DNA of 64,000 nt. Source: Paenibacillus ginsengarvi. Its GTDB lineage: Bacteria > Bacillota > Bacilli > Paenibacillales > NBRC-103111. The translations under genes were made by a program, and so were the position numbers. Shown here piece after piece: positions 8,903 through 17,095 of the stretch. The stretch lies in NCBI RefSeq assembly GCF_003626695.1, contig NZ_RBAH01000023.1:62001-126000 (forward strand), given 5' to 3'. Each line of letters begins with the position of its first letter. Position 1 is the first letter of the stretch. A model generated the notes under the pieces. That model saw only the letters and a program-made list of their open reading frames with translations. It did no database searches and was not told where the DNA came from.

Positions 8903-8924
8903 CAAATATCACCCTTTCGTCGGC

Positions 8925-9635
8925 TTAAGCCTGTTTTTTGTAATGCGGATTGTATTTCTCGGCGATTTGCCGGCCGAGGTCAGAATGATCAACCGCCTGC
9001 GTTTTATCCGCCTGCTTGTCGGCCGCCTGAGTCTTCTTGCGGCTCTTGTTCATTTCCGCGTAGGTATTCTTCGCCGGCGGGCGGCCCTTCAAGCTGGCGA
9101 GAGCTGCGTCGGCGGCCTTTTTGCGTTCCGCTGGGTCGGCAATAGCGGCGATGATCGGTTTGATCGCGCGAAGCGCTGCAACCTTGTAGGCCGAGTCCAA
9201 GCTCGACTTCGGACGCTCATCCGGATCGGATACCGGACCCGGTTCCGAGTCGTCGATCATTTCGTCAGCTGGAATCGTAACCGATGCCTCCGGGTCAACT
9301 TCGTCGCCCTCCAGCCTATTAATTTCAGCTTCGATCGAATCGAGCGGGTCGGCTTCCTTCTTCGCGCCAGCGACCATCGCTGTAACCAGTTCGGTGAGTT
9401 TGTTCACCTGCTCGGATAGCGCTTGGATCGCCGGATCTGTATCGGCCGCCGGTGTATCCTTCTTCTCAGCCTCCGGCGGAAATTCATCCGCCGCACCCTT
9501 CCGTTCTTCCGCAAGGGTTTCGACAGCATCCATAATTTCCTCCGGTTCAGCGTCGGCGGCGAATTGTTTCAATCCAACTGCGGCCAGCATATCCGTAAAC
9601 CTCGATTTCTTGCGCGGCAATGCAATTTTGGGCAT
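8925..9635 (-). CDS. Internal in-frame scaffold product of the protease-scaffold gene
   Basis: Inside the protease-scaffold gene an ATG at 9635 is preceded by GAGGAG and AAGGGAG, the latter 8 nt from the ATG. It would give a 236-aa protein identical to the scaffold part (starting MPKIALPRKKSRF). Nested scaffold starts of this kind are known for lambda C/Nu3. The site is seen in the sequence; its use is inferred. Confidence 0.6.
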   Translation of the reverse strand: MPKIALPRKKSRFTDMLAAVGLKQFAADAEPEEIMDAVETLAEERKGAADEFPPEAEKKDTPAADTDPAIQALSEQVNKLTELVTAMVAGAKKEADPLDSIEAEINRLEGDEVDPEASVTIPADEMIDDSEPGPVSDPDERPKSSLDSAYKVAALRAIKPIIAAIADPAERKKAADAALASLKGRPPAKNTYAEMNKSRKKTQAADKQADKTQAVDHSDLGRQIAEKYNPHYKKQA

Positions 9636-10205
9636 TTTACTTGCTCCCTTCTCCTCTTTGGGTTTTGAATCTTTTATTGCAACGCGATCGCCAGCTCTGC
9701 CAGCGGCCACGACAGCAACGTGATTTCCGCGAATATCCTTTTGACAGTACGTCCCATCGCCATTGTCGACATAATTGCACGTATAGCCCGCCGATACTTC
9801 GCGTTTGCCGGACTGAACCTCGTCAATTAAACGTTTATCGTAGATCACAAGGTCCGCGACCAGCAGGTCGTTGTCTTCCCCCTTGCCCTGGCGCACGTTT
9901 TGAACGGTTCCCTTCGCGATACGCGAAGCATTTTCCGATGTCACGGCATCATAAGGGTGATCATCACTGACCGGCTTGCCCTCAAACGAAGCGATCGCAG
10001 CAGGATGGAGGACTTCGTCCGGGCTGCGATACACGCGGACGACATCGTCGCCCCCCGCCCCTATCTCGCTTGCCAAGTAGTCATACCACCCAGTTCGGGC
10101 GATCGGTACGTTCAGCGCAATGAGAAAGCCCTCCGGTGTGAATGTGAGATTCTTCGAAAACTGCGACCCGTAGTATTGGCGGGCATCCATGATCATGTTT
10201 GGCAT
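8925..10205 (-). CDS. Prohead protease-scaffold fusion (DUF2213)
   Basis: 426 aa from the ATG at 10205 (GGGGGGTG eight nt upstream; a GTG at 10217 is also open). Residues 20-180 form a DUF2213 maturation protease. His in the PVSDDHP motif, Ser in KREVSAGY and His in RGNHVAVVAAGRAG are candidate catalytic residues. Residues 190-426 are a long helical, acidic and Lys-rich scaffold region. The fusion is expected to shape the prohead, then cleave itself and the scaffold. Confidence 0.85.
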   Translation of the reverse strand: MPNMIMDARQYYGSQFSKNLTFTPEGFLIALNVPIARTGWYDYLASEIGAGGDDVVRVYRSPDEVLHPAAIASFEGKPVSDDHPYDAVTSENASRIAKGTVQNVRQGKGEDNDLLVADLVIYDKRLIDEVQSGKREVSAGYTCNYVDNGDGTYCQKDIRGNHVAVVAAGRAGDRVAIKDSKPKEEKGASKMPKIALPRKKSRFTDMLAAVGLKQFAADAEPEEIMDAVETLAEERKGAADEFPPEAEKKDTPAADTDPAIQALSEQVNKLTELVTAMVAGAKKEADPLDSIEAEINRLEGDEVDPEASVTIPADEMIDDSEPGPVSDPDERPKSSLDSAYKVAALRAIKPIIAAIADPAERKKAADAALASLKGRPPAKNTYAEMNKSRKKTQAADKQADKTQAVDHSDLGRQIAEKYNPHYKKQA

Positions 10206-10228
10206 TGTTCGTTTCACCCCCCTTCGCG

Positions 10229-10280
10229 CAAAATAAAAAGCCCAACCATCAGCCTATTTAGGCGATTGGTAGGCTTTTAA
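10229..10280 (-). terminator. Intrinsic terminator overlapping the stop of a small gene
   Basis: On the minus strand AAAGCC.ACCA.TC.GCC pairs with GGC.GA.GGT.GGGCTTT and is followed by a T-rich run. The TAG stop of the 10254-10511 gene lies in the loop. It separates the packaging and portal genes from the capsid module. Confidence 0.75.
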
Positions 10281-10511
10281 TGTCGTGCTTCCATGTCCCG
10301 TCCATTGCGTTGCCTTCCGGAGTGCATCCATGTCAATTTCTTGACTCGGTCCCTCTGCCACAAGGAAATCAGGGTTTAGAGCTTTTTTAAGAGAAACAAT
10401 TTCCTCAACGGTACTCCCTTCATAGCTCAACTCGATATCCCCAATTCGCTCAGTAAATTTGAGCACGCTTTTCACATCCTCTCCGGGTATAAAAAAGAAG
10501 CCCGCATACAC
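10254..10511 (-). CDS. Hypothetical phage protein
   Basis: 85 aa from a GTG at 10511 with AGAGG six nt upstream. It has a beta-strand then helical pattern (SVLKFTERIGDIELSYEG, then VEEIVSLKKAL). It lies between the minor head protein and the protease-scaffold gene and ends in an intrinsic terminator. No family is recognised. Confidence 0.5.
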   Translation of the reverse strand: MYAGFFFIPGEDVKSVLKFTERIGDIELSYEGSTVEEIVSLKKALNPDFLVAEGPSQEIDMDALRKATQWTGHGSTTLKAYQSPK

Positions 10512-10529
10512 TGTGGCCTCTGCTCGGGG

Positions 10530-10616
10530 TTATTTTTTACTGTCCTGAACCTGTTGTTCGTTCTCGACCTCATCCTCATTGACGACTTCCGTATACTCGT
10601 CAAGCATACTCGACAC
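10530..10616 (-). CDS. Tiny acidic phage ORF
   Basis: 28 aa from a GTG at 10616 with GAGGTGATTAAT immediately upstream. The peptide (starting MSSMLDEYTEVVNEDEV) is acidic and ends in DSKK. It follows the minor head gene by 10 nt and fits the tightly packed operon, but its small size limits certainty. Confidence 0.4.
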   Translation of the reverse strand: MSSMLDEYTEVVNEDEVENEQQVQDSKK

Positions 10617-10626
10617 ATTAATCACC

Positions 10627-11454
10627 TCACGCTATTCTCTCAAACTGCCTCCGCGTCATGCGCCGAAGCGACCCGCCGTGATACACGAGCGCAGGCCATT
10701 GGATCAAATCCAAATCGATGACCGGCTCCGGATAGCAGCGGCAATTGAAAATACACCCGGCATGGTAGTTTCCATAGGTTCGATCGGCACCTTCCAGCTT
10801 TTCGGGACTTGGAGGCGCAGCCCACTTGATCAGCACGCCGTCCATGAGCTTGTGCGAGTCCCTGACGCGCGAATCTTTGCTCGTACGCCATATATACCAG
10901 TCCAGCCCAAGCAACTCGCTGCGGGCTTGCGTAAGGGCCGTCTGCGTCTTGCTCGTTTCAGTCCGAGCGATCAGGCCGGCCTTCGCTTTGGTCACGTCGG
11001 GAAAAAATGCTTTGATCTGCTCGGCGATCACGGAAGCTCGCAAGCCGGCCAGAGTCCCCTGGAGGACGTGTGCATTAACCTGCTCCGAGATACTGAGTGG
11101 CAAAGTCCGGATGATTTCTGCATTGCTGCGGATTTGCGCCAGGACAATCGAACCCATTGGGCCTTTCATTTGCGTTTGCAGCAGCTCGTACAATTGCCTG
11201 CCGCGGCTGTTCTTCCGGGCCGCTTGCCGCCATGTTCGCCCGGCATCGGAAAACAGATGAGTGACCATTCTCTCCGCTGCGGCCTCGGATAGACGAAGGA
11301 ATGCTTTGCTGCCCGCGTATCGCTTAATCGCCCAAACGATGTCGAAGGGATCGTCTAATCCAACGAGTAAGCCCTTTAAATCCTCCATCGTTCGTATGAC
11401 GGATCGGCGATAGGCCTGTTCGATCCTGCGGCGCGGCGCCCATAAATCGGCCAT
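10627..11454 (-). CDS. Minor head protein (Mu gpF / SPP1 gp7-like)
   Basis: 275 aa from the ATG at 11454; an ATG at 11466 is too close to the GAGGAGG site. The C-terminal domain carries the phage head morphogenesis signature: ARTETSKTQ near residue 165, then DSRVRDSHKLMDG, a PPSPEKL segment and the AGCIFNCRCYPEP Cys motif. It probably aids DNA ejection and sits at the portal. The first 131 nt overlap the portal gene in another frame. Confidence 0.88.
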   Translation of the reverse strand: MADLWAPRRRIEQAYRRSVIRTMEDLKGLLVGLDDPFDIVWAIKRYAGSKAFLRLSEAAAERMVTHLFSDAGRTWRQAARKNSRGRQLYELLQTQMKGPMGSIVLAQIRSNAEIIRTLPLSISEQVNAHVLQGTLAGLRASVIAEQIKAFFPDVTKAKAGLIARTETSKTQTALTQARSELLGLDWYIWRTSKDSRVRDSHKLMDGVLIKWAAPPSPEKLEGADRTYGNYHAGCIFNCRCYPEPVIDLDLIQWPALVYHGGSLRRMTRRQFERIA

Positions 11455-12889
11455 AGTTATAAGCATCCTCCTCGTGCGGCATGAGGTCGCCCGGGTTCAC
11501 GTCGTCGTCGGCTTTCTCGATGTCTTCGTCGGTGATATTGCTATACATGCCGGTCGATTCGCCGAGCTGCTTCAGCTCCTTTAGGGCCGTTTTCCGGCCG
11601 ATCAACCCAGCATTGTACACCTCGACAATCGAGGTCGTCTTTTTCTCGGAGAGCTCCGCGACTTCCTTATCGCTCGGCGTCCGCACCGGGTTAAACACGT
11701 AATCGAAGTCGTCAGGGACACCGCCGAGCTCCGAGACAAACATGATCGGCAGCAACTTGTCCAAAATCGGAGCGAGTTCCGACTCCTGCGCCTGCTGAAT
11801 GATCTCGTAGTAGTTTTCCATATCCGACTCGCCCGTCGCATTCATGCCCGCCGGAGAGCGCCCAAACAGCTTCGTAACTGGAATTTGGCACGCCCCGGAA
11901 ACGTCCATCATAAAACTCTCGTAAATCTCGTTGAGCCCTGAGAACGTATATTGATGCGTCTGAAACTCGTCGTCTTTGTTCATCACGTACAGGCCTAAAT
12001 TTGACATTAGCCAGTTTTGCGCCTGGAGGACGTTGTACAGATCGGATTGTACTTTCTCGTCAGCGATGGCCAGGTCTTCACCGAGGCCGCCCATCTTCAA
12101 AACTCGCAAGTTCGCCAGAAAGATCAACGAAGCAATGTTATAGCTGGTATTGTCGCGCTTTTTCAACTCGTCATAGACGATCTCGACTTCGGACGCTCCC
12201 CAATGTACCTCCGCGAGCTTTTCCCAGTAAGGGAGTTCGCGGCCGGTGAAACGGATCACCCGTGAATGATGGACCTGCCATACCCCGTCATCTGTCGTGA
12301 CCTGATACGACTTCGGGAAACCAAAATCAGGATCATTGATATCGTCCACTAGCTCCGCGTTTGGGGAAATGCCACTCCATCGGTCAAATATCAATAACCC
12401 CTTGAATGTCCCGGGCATTACCATGTCCAGATCAAGGGGCCGATCGAGTATATCCTCATGGCCTTCGATAATGATGACCCCGCCGGCGCCGCCGTACAGC
12501 CTTCCCCACTTCAAGCCTTCCAAGATGCGCGATTTCAGCTTTCGCGTTCGCCATAACCGATCTACCTTACGGATATCGTCGGGCGGCAACTGCGTCTGCA
12601 GGTTGATCCAGTTCCGAGTCATGTCCTCCGGGATGGTATCGATGATACGGCGAATGATCCAGTTCGACCGGTACAGCGAATTCATGAGTTGGTACTGCTG
12701 CGTCAGCCTGGTCAAAGGATATGACGTGCCCTCAAGCAAATTCGCCGTTCCCGCACCCAAGCGGGCCATGACATTCTGAAATGCATCCATTGTCAAGCCT
12801 CGAGGCAATTTGGGGCTTGGTTGGCTTTGGCCCTTTGGCGGCGGCTGCCGCGCATCGGCTGTTTGCCTGTTACGTCCCTTTTTACTCAA
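11324..12889 (-). CDS. Phage portal protein (DUF1073 family)
   Basis: 521 aa from a TTG at 12889 with AAAGGAGGT seven nt upstream. The block YRSNWIIRRIIDTIPEDMTR (residues ~74-93) and QIPVTKLFGRSPAGMNATGE (residues ~338-357) are characteristic of DUF1073 portals. Databases also label this family 'Acb1-like' because some relatives carry an anti-CBASS domain; I see no paired H-x-T phosphodiesterase motifs here, so portal is the better call. It forms the dodecameric DNA channel with the terminase upstream. Confidence 0.9.
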   Translation of the reverse strand: MSKKGRNRQTADARQPPPKGQSQPSPKLPRGLTMDAFQNVMARLGAGTANLLEGTSYPLTRLTQQYQLMNSLYRSNWIIRRIIDTIPEDMTRNWINLQTQLPPDDIRKVDRLWRTRKLKSRILEGLKWGRLYGGAGGVIIIEGHEDILDRPLDLDMVMPGTFKGLLIFDRWSGISPNAELVDDINDPDFGFPKSYQVTTDDGVWQVHHSRVIRFTGRELPYWEKLAEVHWGASEVEIVYDELKKRDNTSYNIASLIFLANLRVLKMGGLGEDLAIADEKVQSDLYNVLQAQNWLMSNLGLYVMNKDDEFQTHQYTFSGLNEIYESFMMDVSGACQIPVTKLFGRSPAGMNATGESDMENYYEIIQQAQESELAPILDKLLPIMFVSELGGVPDDFDYVFNPVRTPSDKEVAELSEKKTTSIVEVYNAGLIGRKTALKELKQLGESTGMYSNITDEDIEKADDDVNPGDLMPHEEDAYNYGRFMGAAPQDRTGLSPIRHTNDGGFKGLTRWIRRSLRHRLGD

Positions 12890-12913
12890 GCGGCGTACCT
12901 CCTTTCGTTTTCA

Positions 12914-14188
12914 TTAACCTACCAATCGGCGCGGATTGACAATCGTCTTCACAAAGTAGCGCCCCGCATCCATGCAGTGGTCGTCTTTCTTTACCGGCTG
13001 CTCTACCCCACGAAGCGCGGCCTTTCCATCCCAGATGTACCCATTGATTTCCTTTTGAAAATTGGGACAGCGGGTCTTGTGTACCCTGAATCTGCGTTTC
13101 GCGATCATGGTGGCCGTCATCTGTATGCCGCTTGCAACATCGTTGTCGGCATCTTTGATTCGGAATCCGCGGCGGCGCATAGTGATTTTGAGAGCTGCTG
13201 CGGAAGGATCGACTATTACGTACAGAGGCTGCTCATCCTCATCGCTCCCCACAAACTTCACCAGGTCATCGACGTATTCAGAATTTTCCTTCTGCTTGCC
13301 TTCCTTGCGTCCGTCATAGTAGTACTCATCCAATACCCATACCGTTACGCCGTCATCCCAGCAATCCAAAAACACCGTGGCGTTCTGCGTACCATAGTCG
13401 ACGGCAATGTACCGGCGGGCAAGTCGCTTGAAGCCCGGGGGGAGGTCTCCGTCCGTGAACGTATTTTCCTCGGTCCACATATCGTAGATCGCTCCCTGAG
13501 CCAGAACCCAAAGACCGAGAATCATCCGTTTGTACCAGAGCCCTGTGTAAGCTGCCTTGATATTGATCTTGTACAGCTCATCTAGCGAAAGATTGTCGTC
13601 TAACTCGAAATGCCAAACCTTGTATCCTTTTTCGTCCGCCTTATCGATAAAATTGACCTTGATGTGATGAAACGGCGAATCCGGGTTTGTAGTCCAGATT
13701 GCGCGAGCCCCGGAGAGCGACATCCGGTTCAGCGCCTGAGTGACGACTGATTCTGGATAAAGCGTAACCTCGTCAGCATACCACCCTCCGACAGTCATAC
13801 CGCGAATGCGGCCTTCCGCCCGGTCGTCGTGAGCCCCGACGCAATAGCATATTTTCTGAATAAACTTCCGCTTTGACTTTTTCGGGTAATCCGGATTCGG
13901 AAAAGTCAAGTTCAGGCGGGCGCCGCCCTTAGCGCTCTTAACGTACTTGGCCCGTTTCAAACCGAGTATCCGTTCGATATCCTCGATAACGTTCCGGTAT
14001 AACGTATCGCTCGTGCTACCGGTCATAAGGAATACACGATGCTTGGAATCTTTAACAAAGTTTATCCATGCAATGATCGATGCGATCGTCTTGCCTGACC
14101 GGACCGATCCCTCAAGGATATTTATAAAAGCGTTGGCGTTGCAGATGACATCGAGCTGCTTGAAACTGAAGGGGGTGAATTCGAACAT
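12914..14188 (-). CDS. terL: Terminase large subunit (PBSX type)
   Basis: 424 aa. Walker A is GSVRSGKT near residue 27; the Walker B-like segment is GGWYADEV near 133. Nuclease carboxylates are likely in AVDYGTQN (residue ~244), VDPSAAA (~315) and KKDDHCMDAGRY near the C-terminus. This is the ATPase-nuclease motor that packages DNA. The start codon overlaps the stop of the small subunit by one base (TAATG). Confidence 0.95.
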   Translation of the reverse strand: MFEFTPFSFKQLDVICNANAFINILEGSVRSGKTIASIIAWINFVKDSKHRVFLMTGSTSDTLYRNVIEDIERILGLKRAKYVKSAKGGARLNLTFPNPDYPKKSKRKFIQKICYCVGAHDDRAEGRIRGMTVGGWYADEVTLYPESVVTQALNRMSLSGARAIWTTNPDSPFHHIKVNFIDKADEKGYKVWHFELDDNLSLDELYKINIKAAYTGLWYKRMILGLWVLAQGAIYDMWTEENTFTDGDLPPGFKRLARRYIAVDYGTQNATVFLDCWDDGVTVWVLDEYYYDGRKEGKQKENSEYVDDLVKFVGSDEDEQPLYVIVDPSAAALKITMRRRGFRIKDADNDVASGIQMTATMIAKRRFRVHKTRCPNFQKEINGYIWDGKAALRGVEQPVKKDDHCMDAGRYFVKTIVNPRRLVG

Positions 14189-15087
14189 TACGAATCCCTC
14201 CTCGACTGCAACAGCTTCATGCTATCTTCGATCGCTTTAGTCAGAGAATCAAGGCTGTCTCCTTCCGTCTCGTCGTCCGTATCGTTTCCACGATTCAGGA
14301 GTTCGATTTCAGCTCGCAACTTTTCGATTCGTGCAGCCTTTTCTTCGTCCACCAATCGATTCTTCAATTCGATCGCTTTCAGCTTCTGGCCCTGCACTCG
14401 CGTCAGCGCATCCTCGATCCGAAGGATATCCTCCAGCACTCGGAAAGTCGTCGTTTCGATCCTTGCGACAACCATCTTTTCGACCTCGGTAACCACTGTT
14501 GTTTGTTTGTTCGTCTTGGGATCAGTAACCGGCTTTGCTTCCTTCACGGTTCGAAGCTCGCGGAGAATGTTACGCTGCTTTTCGGTTAATCCCGATTTCA
14601 ATTGCTGGATGCGCTTGAGCATCCGGCGTTCCCGAAGGGCCAGCAGCGCGATCGTCTCATCCGCCTGTGAAACCGGGTCGGTGTCGATGGCTTCGAGCAA
14701 CTCCTGCTCGTCCTCGTCCAGCGCATCCAGCCAGATCGTTTCAAACTCTCCGGTGCGAACCGCCTTTTTGTTCCCGGGCGGGCCGCCGTGGCCGCCTTTG
14801 TTTCCGACTGCTCGTTTGTTCCCCGGCGGAGCGCCGCCCTTATTGCCGACTGCGTTTTTGTTCCCCTTCGGCGCACCGATCTTTTTCCGTTGTACAACAT
14901 CCGTTTCGGGTTGTTGTACAACGTTTTCAGCATCCTGTTGTACAACATTCCATTTGTCACGCTGCTTCCAGACGGCGACCTTCTTTTCGTTGACTTCGAG
15001 CAGTTCGGCAATACGGCGGTTTGTGATCTTGCCTTGGTGCTCGTGCCATATTTCCTTGGCTTTGTCCCTGTTTGGATCTCGTGCCAC
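14188..15087 (-). CDS. terS: Terminase small subunit (PBSX type)
   Basis: 299 aa from a GTG at 15087 with GGAGGTGG nine nt upstream; the longer frame to 15141 lacks a site. The N-terminus ARDPNRDKAKEIWHEH begins a helix-turn-helix of PBSX-type small terminases. It is followed by a basic GNK repeat region (GAPKGNKNAVGNKGG and two variants, residues ~70-110), then a long helical oligomerisation part. It recognises the packaging site. Confidence 0.9.
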   Translation of the reverse strand: MARDPNRDKAKEIWHEHQGKITNRRIAELLEVNEKKVAVWKQRDKWNVVQQDAENVVQQPETDVVQRKKIGAPKGNKNAVGNKGGAPPGNKRAVGNKGGHGGPPGNKKAVRTGEFETIWLDALDEDEQELLEAIDTDPVSQADETIALLALRERRMLKRIQQLKSGLTEKQRNILRELRTVKEAKPVTDPKTNKQTTVVTEVEKMVVARIETTTFRVLEDILRIEDALTRVQGQKLKAIELKNRLVDEEKAARIEKLRAEIELLNRGNDTDDETEGDSLDSLTKAIEDSMKLLQSRRDS

Positions 15088-15163
15088 TACATGCCACCAC
15101 CTCCAAAAAAAATAAAATAAACCGATATATTCTTTACACAATATATTTTGAGGAGATGCTACT

Positions 15164-15736
15164 GTGGACCCTTTATTACTCTTGAAAATTGTGAGTTCTA
15201 TTTTTTATGCTTGTCCTTTAATCTTTATATTTCTTATTTTTCTTGATTTTTTCGCATTAAACAAACTTAAGAAGAAGTGCTTCTCAGCCTTTCATAGACG
15301 GTCGCTAAAGCGTAACGAAAAGAAGCAACTGCAAAAAGACACATATTATCTTTTTGAAGCATTGAACTCCCTCTCCCCCGAGCAGCTAAGACGTTTGAAA
15401 ATGATAATTCGAAGAGAACCAGAAGACACTTTTTCTCCAACAACATTTAATATCATCATAGCCGTTACTACCATCTTTGCTGCATTCCTTACACTGCTTC
15501 TAACACATTACTCACTTTCAAGCGATACTTTCTTTAAAGATTATTTTTTTAACGCTACTATGGATATTTTTTCGCGACTTCCTATAATAACTATTGTCAT
15601 ATTCAGTTATAGCGCTCGCTTAATATTCAGTTCTCTAATTGATACAAGGAAACGACAACTTACAAAACATTTTTTAAGTGCGATAGACGAAAGCGAGTCC
15701 TTTCTCCCTCTCAATAATCGTCTTTCTGGAGGTTGA
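15164..15736 (+). CDS. AT-rich plus-strand membrane protein (accessory/moron)
   Basis: 190 aa from a GTG at 15164 with GAGGAG eight nt upstream. It has an N-terminal transmembrane helix (IVSSIFYACPLIFIFLIFL), a basic cytosolic helix, a second hydrophobic segment (TTFNIIIAVTTIFAAFLTLL) and probably a third (LPIITIVIFSYSARLIF). It is clearly richer in A/T than the phage genes around it and is transcribed against them, which marks a recently gained lysogenic-conversion gene. Its 3' end overlaps the convergent gene at 15711 by 26 nt. No family is recognised. Confidence 0.7.
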   Translation: MDPLLLLKIVSSIFYACPLIFIFLIFLDFFALNKLKKKCFSAFHRRSLKRNEKKQLQKDTYYLFEALNSLSPEQLRRLKMIIRREPEDTFSPTTFNIIIAVTTIFAAFLTLLLTHYSLSSDTFFKDYFFNATMDIFSRLPIITIVIFSYSARLIFSSLIDTRKRQLTKHFLSAIDESESFLPLNNRLSGG

Positions 15737-15926
15737 TATCCAATTCGATCAGCTTACGCAGATCGTCAACCGTAGTTATTTCGATCCGGTTTTCCTGAAA
15801 ATCTTTCACCCAGCGGGCAATCGCCGCTTTGATGATCCGGCGATACTGCTCCTTGCTCTCCATAATGCCCTGCATGACTTCGAGTTCGTGCTGCAGTAAC
15901 AAGTCTTCGCTGTTTTGCTCCGTCAT
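15711..15926 (-). CDS. Small helical phage protein upstream of terS
   Basis: 71 aa; ATG at 15926 preceded by GAGGGAG. Mostly helical and acidic, with QEVMQ-type N-terminal helix and KAAIARWVKDFQENRIEI in the middle. Position before the packaging genes is common for small DNA-binding or packaging helpers, but there is no recognised motif. Confidence 0.6.
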   Translation of the reverse strand: MTEQNSEDLLLQHELEVMQGIMESKEQYRRIIKAAIARWVKDFQENRIEITTVDDLRKLIELDINLQKDDY

Positions 15927-15927
15927 A

Positions 15928-15956
15928 TTGTGGCTCCCTCGGCTTTCCTGTAAAAT
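15928..15956 (+). promoter_or_regulatory. Candidate plus-strand promoter in an intergenic region
   Basis: TTGTGG (15928-15933), 17 nt, then TAAAAT (15951-15956). The plus-strand transcript would pass a nested inverted repeat (15964-16009) and end at the terminator at 16036-16062. It runs against the phage lytic operon. Boxes are seen; activity is inferred. Confidence 0.35.
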
Positions 15957-15963
15957 GGAAAAC

Positions 15964-16009
15964 GAGATAGCGGCTTTCGGAAATCCACGCGCGTGGTCTC
16001 CGCTATCTC
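15964..16009. repeat. Nested inverted repeat (cruciform-like)
   Basis: GAGATAGCGG (15964-15973) pairs with CCGCTATCTC (16000-16009), and the 26-nt loop holds the 12-bp palindrome CCACGCGCGTGG (15985-15996). It lies between the methyltransferase and terminase genes. It may be a packaging or protein-binding site, or the body of a small RNA. Confidence 0.7.
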
Positions 16010-16035
16010 AGCCGGGGGATACCCTGGGTCAAGGG

Positions 16036-16062
16036 GAGGACGTTCGAGCGTCCTCTTTTATT
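16036..16062 (+). terminator. Plus-strand intrinsic terminator
   Basis: GAGGACG (16036-16042) pairs with CGTCCTC (16049-16055) around TTCGAG and is followed by TTTTATT on the plus strand. No annotated plus-strand gene reads into it, so it would end a short transcript started near 15960. Confidence 0.6.
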
Positions 16063-17095
16063 AATTTGTGGCAAACCATTGCTGATTGATCTGCTCCGCG
16101 ATCCGATGCATCATCAGCGGCGGTACGCTCATTCCGCACACATACGAAACGTCTGTATCCATAAAATCGTAATCCGCCGGGAACGTCTGGATGCGGATAG
16201 AATCCAAATCGCTTATACGGCACGGTTCATCCGAGCGAAGAAACCAAGACGAGCTGGCCAACGTGTTCGAAACTTTTTGGTCTTTCAGAATAATCGTGTT
16301 GAAATCGCTCGCTCTGCCCTTTTCCCGCTCCGTAATATCGCCCATGCTCAGATCGCATGGCCGCTTCCGCATCCATCTCCGATACGTTTCCCTTTCCGGA
16401 TTAAGCGGCTTGCCTTCGCCGGATCGAACCTCGCCATAACACACTAGCGGCTCGTTAATATCGAGTTTCAGAGGTAAAAACTCTTCATCCGACCGTGCGG
16501 CTACAAAGAAAAGACGTTCCCGTTTTTGAGGAACGCCCATCGTGGCCGAATTGAGTAAGAACAGCTGCGGCTTATACCCGATCTCGCGGAGCCGAGATAG
16601 GACCATACTGACGAAGCCTCGTGCCTTCCCGATAATCATTCCCTTGACGTTTTCGGCCACTATAACCCGCGGTCGAAGCTTTTCGGCAACATCCAAGAAG
16701 TCAAAAAACAGATCGTCAAGCCGCTGTACGGCCTGCCCCTCACGGAAAGCAAACTCCCCACCCCACTTGTCCTCCCGGTCTCCTGCCATCGAGAAAACGC
16801 TGCATGGTGGTGAGCCGTCCAGGATATCCAAATTGAACAATTCGTCCGGCAGCTCCGCATCCGGCAACCGTTTGAAATCCTGAATCGGCATGAGGAACGA
16901 GAAGCGCGGGTTATGGTTCTGCCGGTAGATTTGCATCATTTGCGGATCGATCTCCACATTTCCGAGAACTTGATACCCAGCCAGCTTGTACCCCATCGTC
17001 GAACCTCCGCCGCACGAAAAGCAACTGAAGACGGTTCGGCCATTCTTACGAACAGCAGCCAAGTCGGTAAGCTTCCAATCCCATGACGGTTTCAT
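16061..17095 (-). CDS. DNA (cytosine-5) methyltransferase
   Basis: 344 aa with the C5-methyltransferase motifs in order: motif I FSCFSCGGGSTMGY (~23-36), motif IV DGSPPCSVFS with the catalytic Cys (~95), motif VI ENVKG (~147), motif VIII QKRERLFFVA (~190) and the C-terminal CGMSVPP motif X-like segment (~325). No restriction gene is adjacent, so it is probably a solitary phage enzyme that protects viral DNA. It is coupled to the ParB-like gene by an ATGA overlap. Confidence 0.93.
   Translation of the reverse strand: MKPSWDWKLTDLAAVRKNGRTVFSCFSCGGGSTMGYKLAGYQVLGNVEIDPQMMQIYRQNHNPRFSFLMPIQDFKRLPDAELPDELFNLDILDGSPPCSVFSMAGDREDKWGGEFAFREGQAVQRLDDLFFDFLDVAEKLRPRVIVAENVKGMIIGKARGFVSMVLSRLREIGYKPQLFLLNSATMGVPQKRERLFFVAARSDEEFLPLKLDINEPLVCYGEVRSGEGKPLNPERETYRRWMRKRPCDLSMGDITEREKGRASDFNTIILKDQKVSNTLASSSWFLRSDEPCRISDLDSIRIQTFPADYDFMDTDVSYVCGMSVPPLMMHRIAEQINQQWFATN

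Noticed and set aside
11324..12889. Portal protein as an anti-CBASS Acb1 phosphodiesterase
   Set aside because: The family label exists because of fusions, but no paired H-x-T motifs are visible here and the gene sits in the portal position.
14760..14880. Repeated GNK-coding units in terS as a possible CRISPR or tandem repeat array
   Set aside because: They are imperfect coding repeats typical of PBSX-type small terminases, with no spacers.
14219..15115. Plus-strand ORF of 298 codons opposite terS
   Set aside because: Ser/Phe/Arg-rich shadow of the small terminase gene; no recognisable domain.
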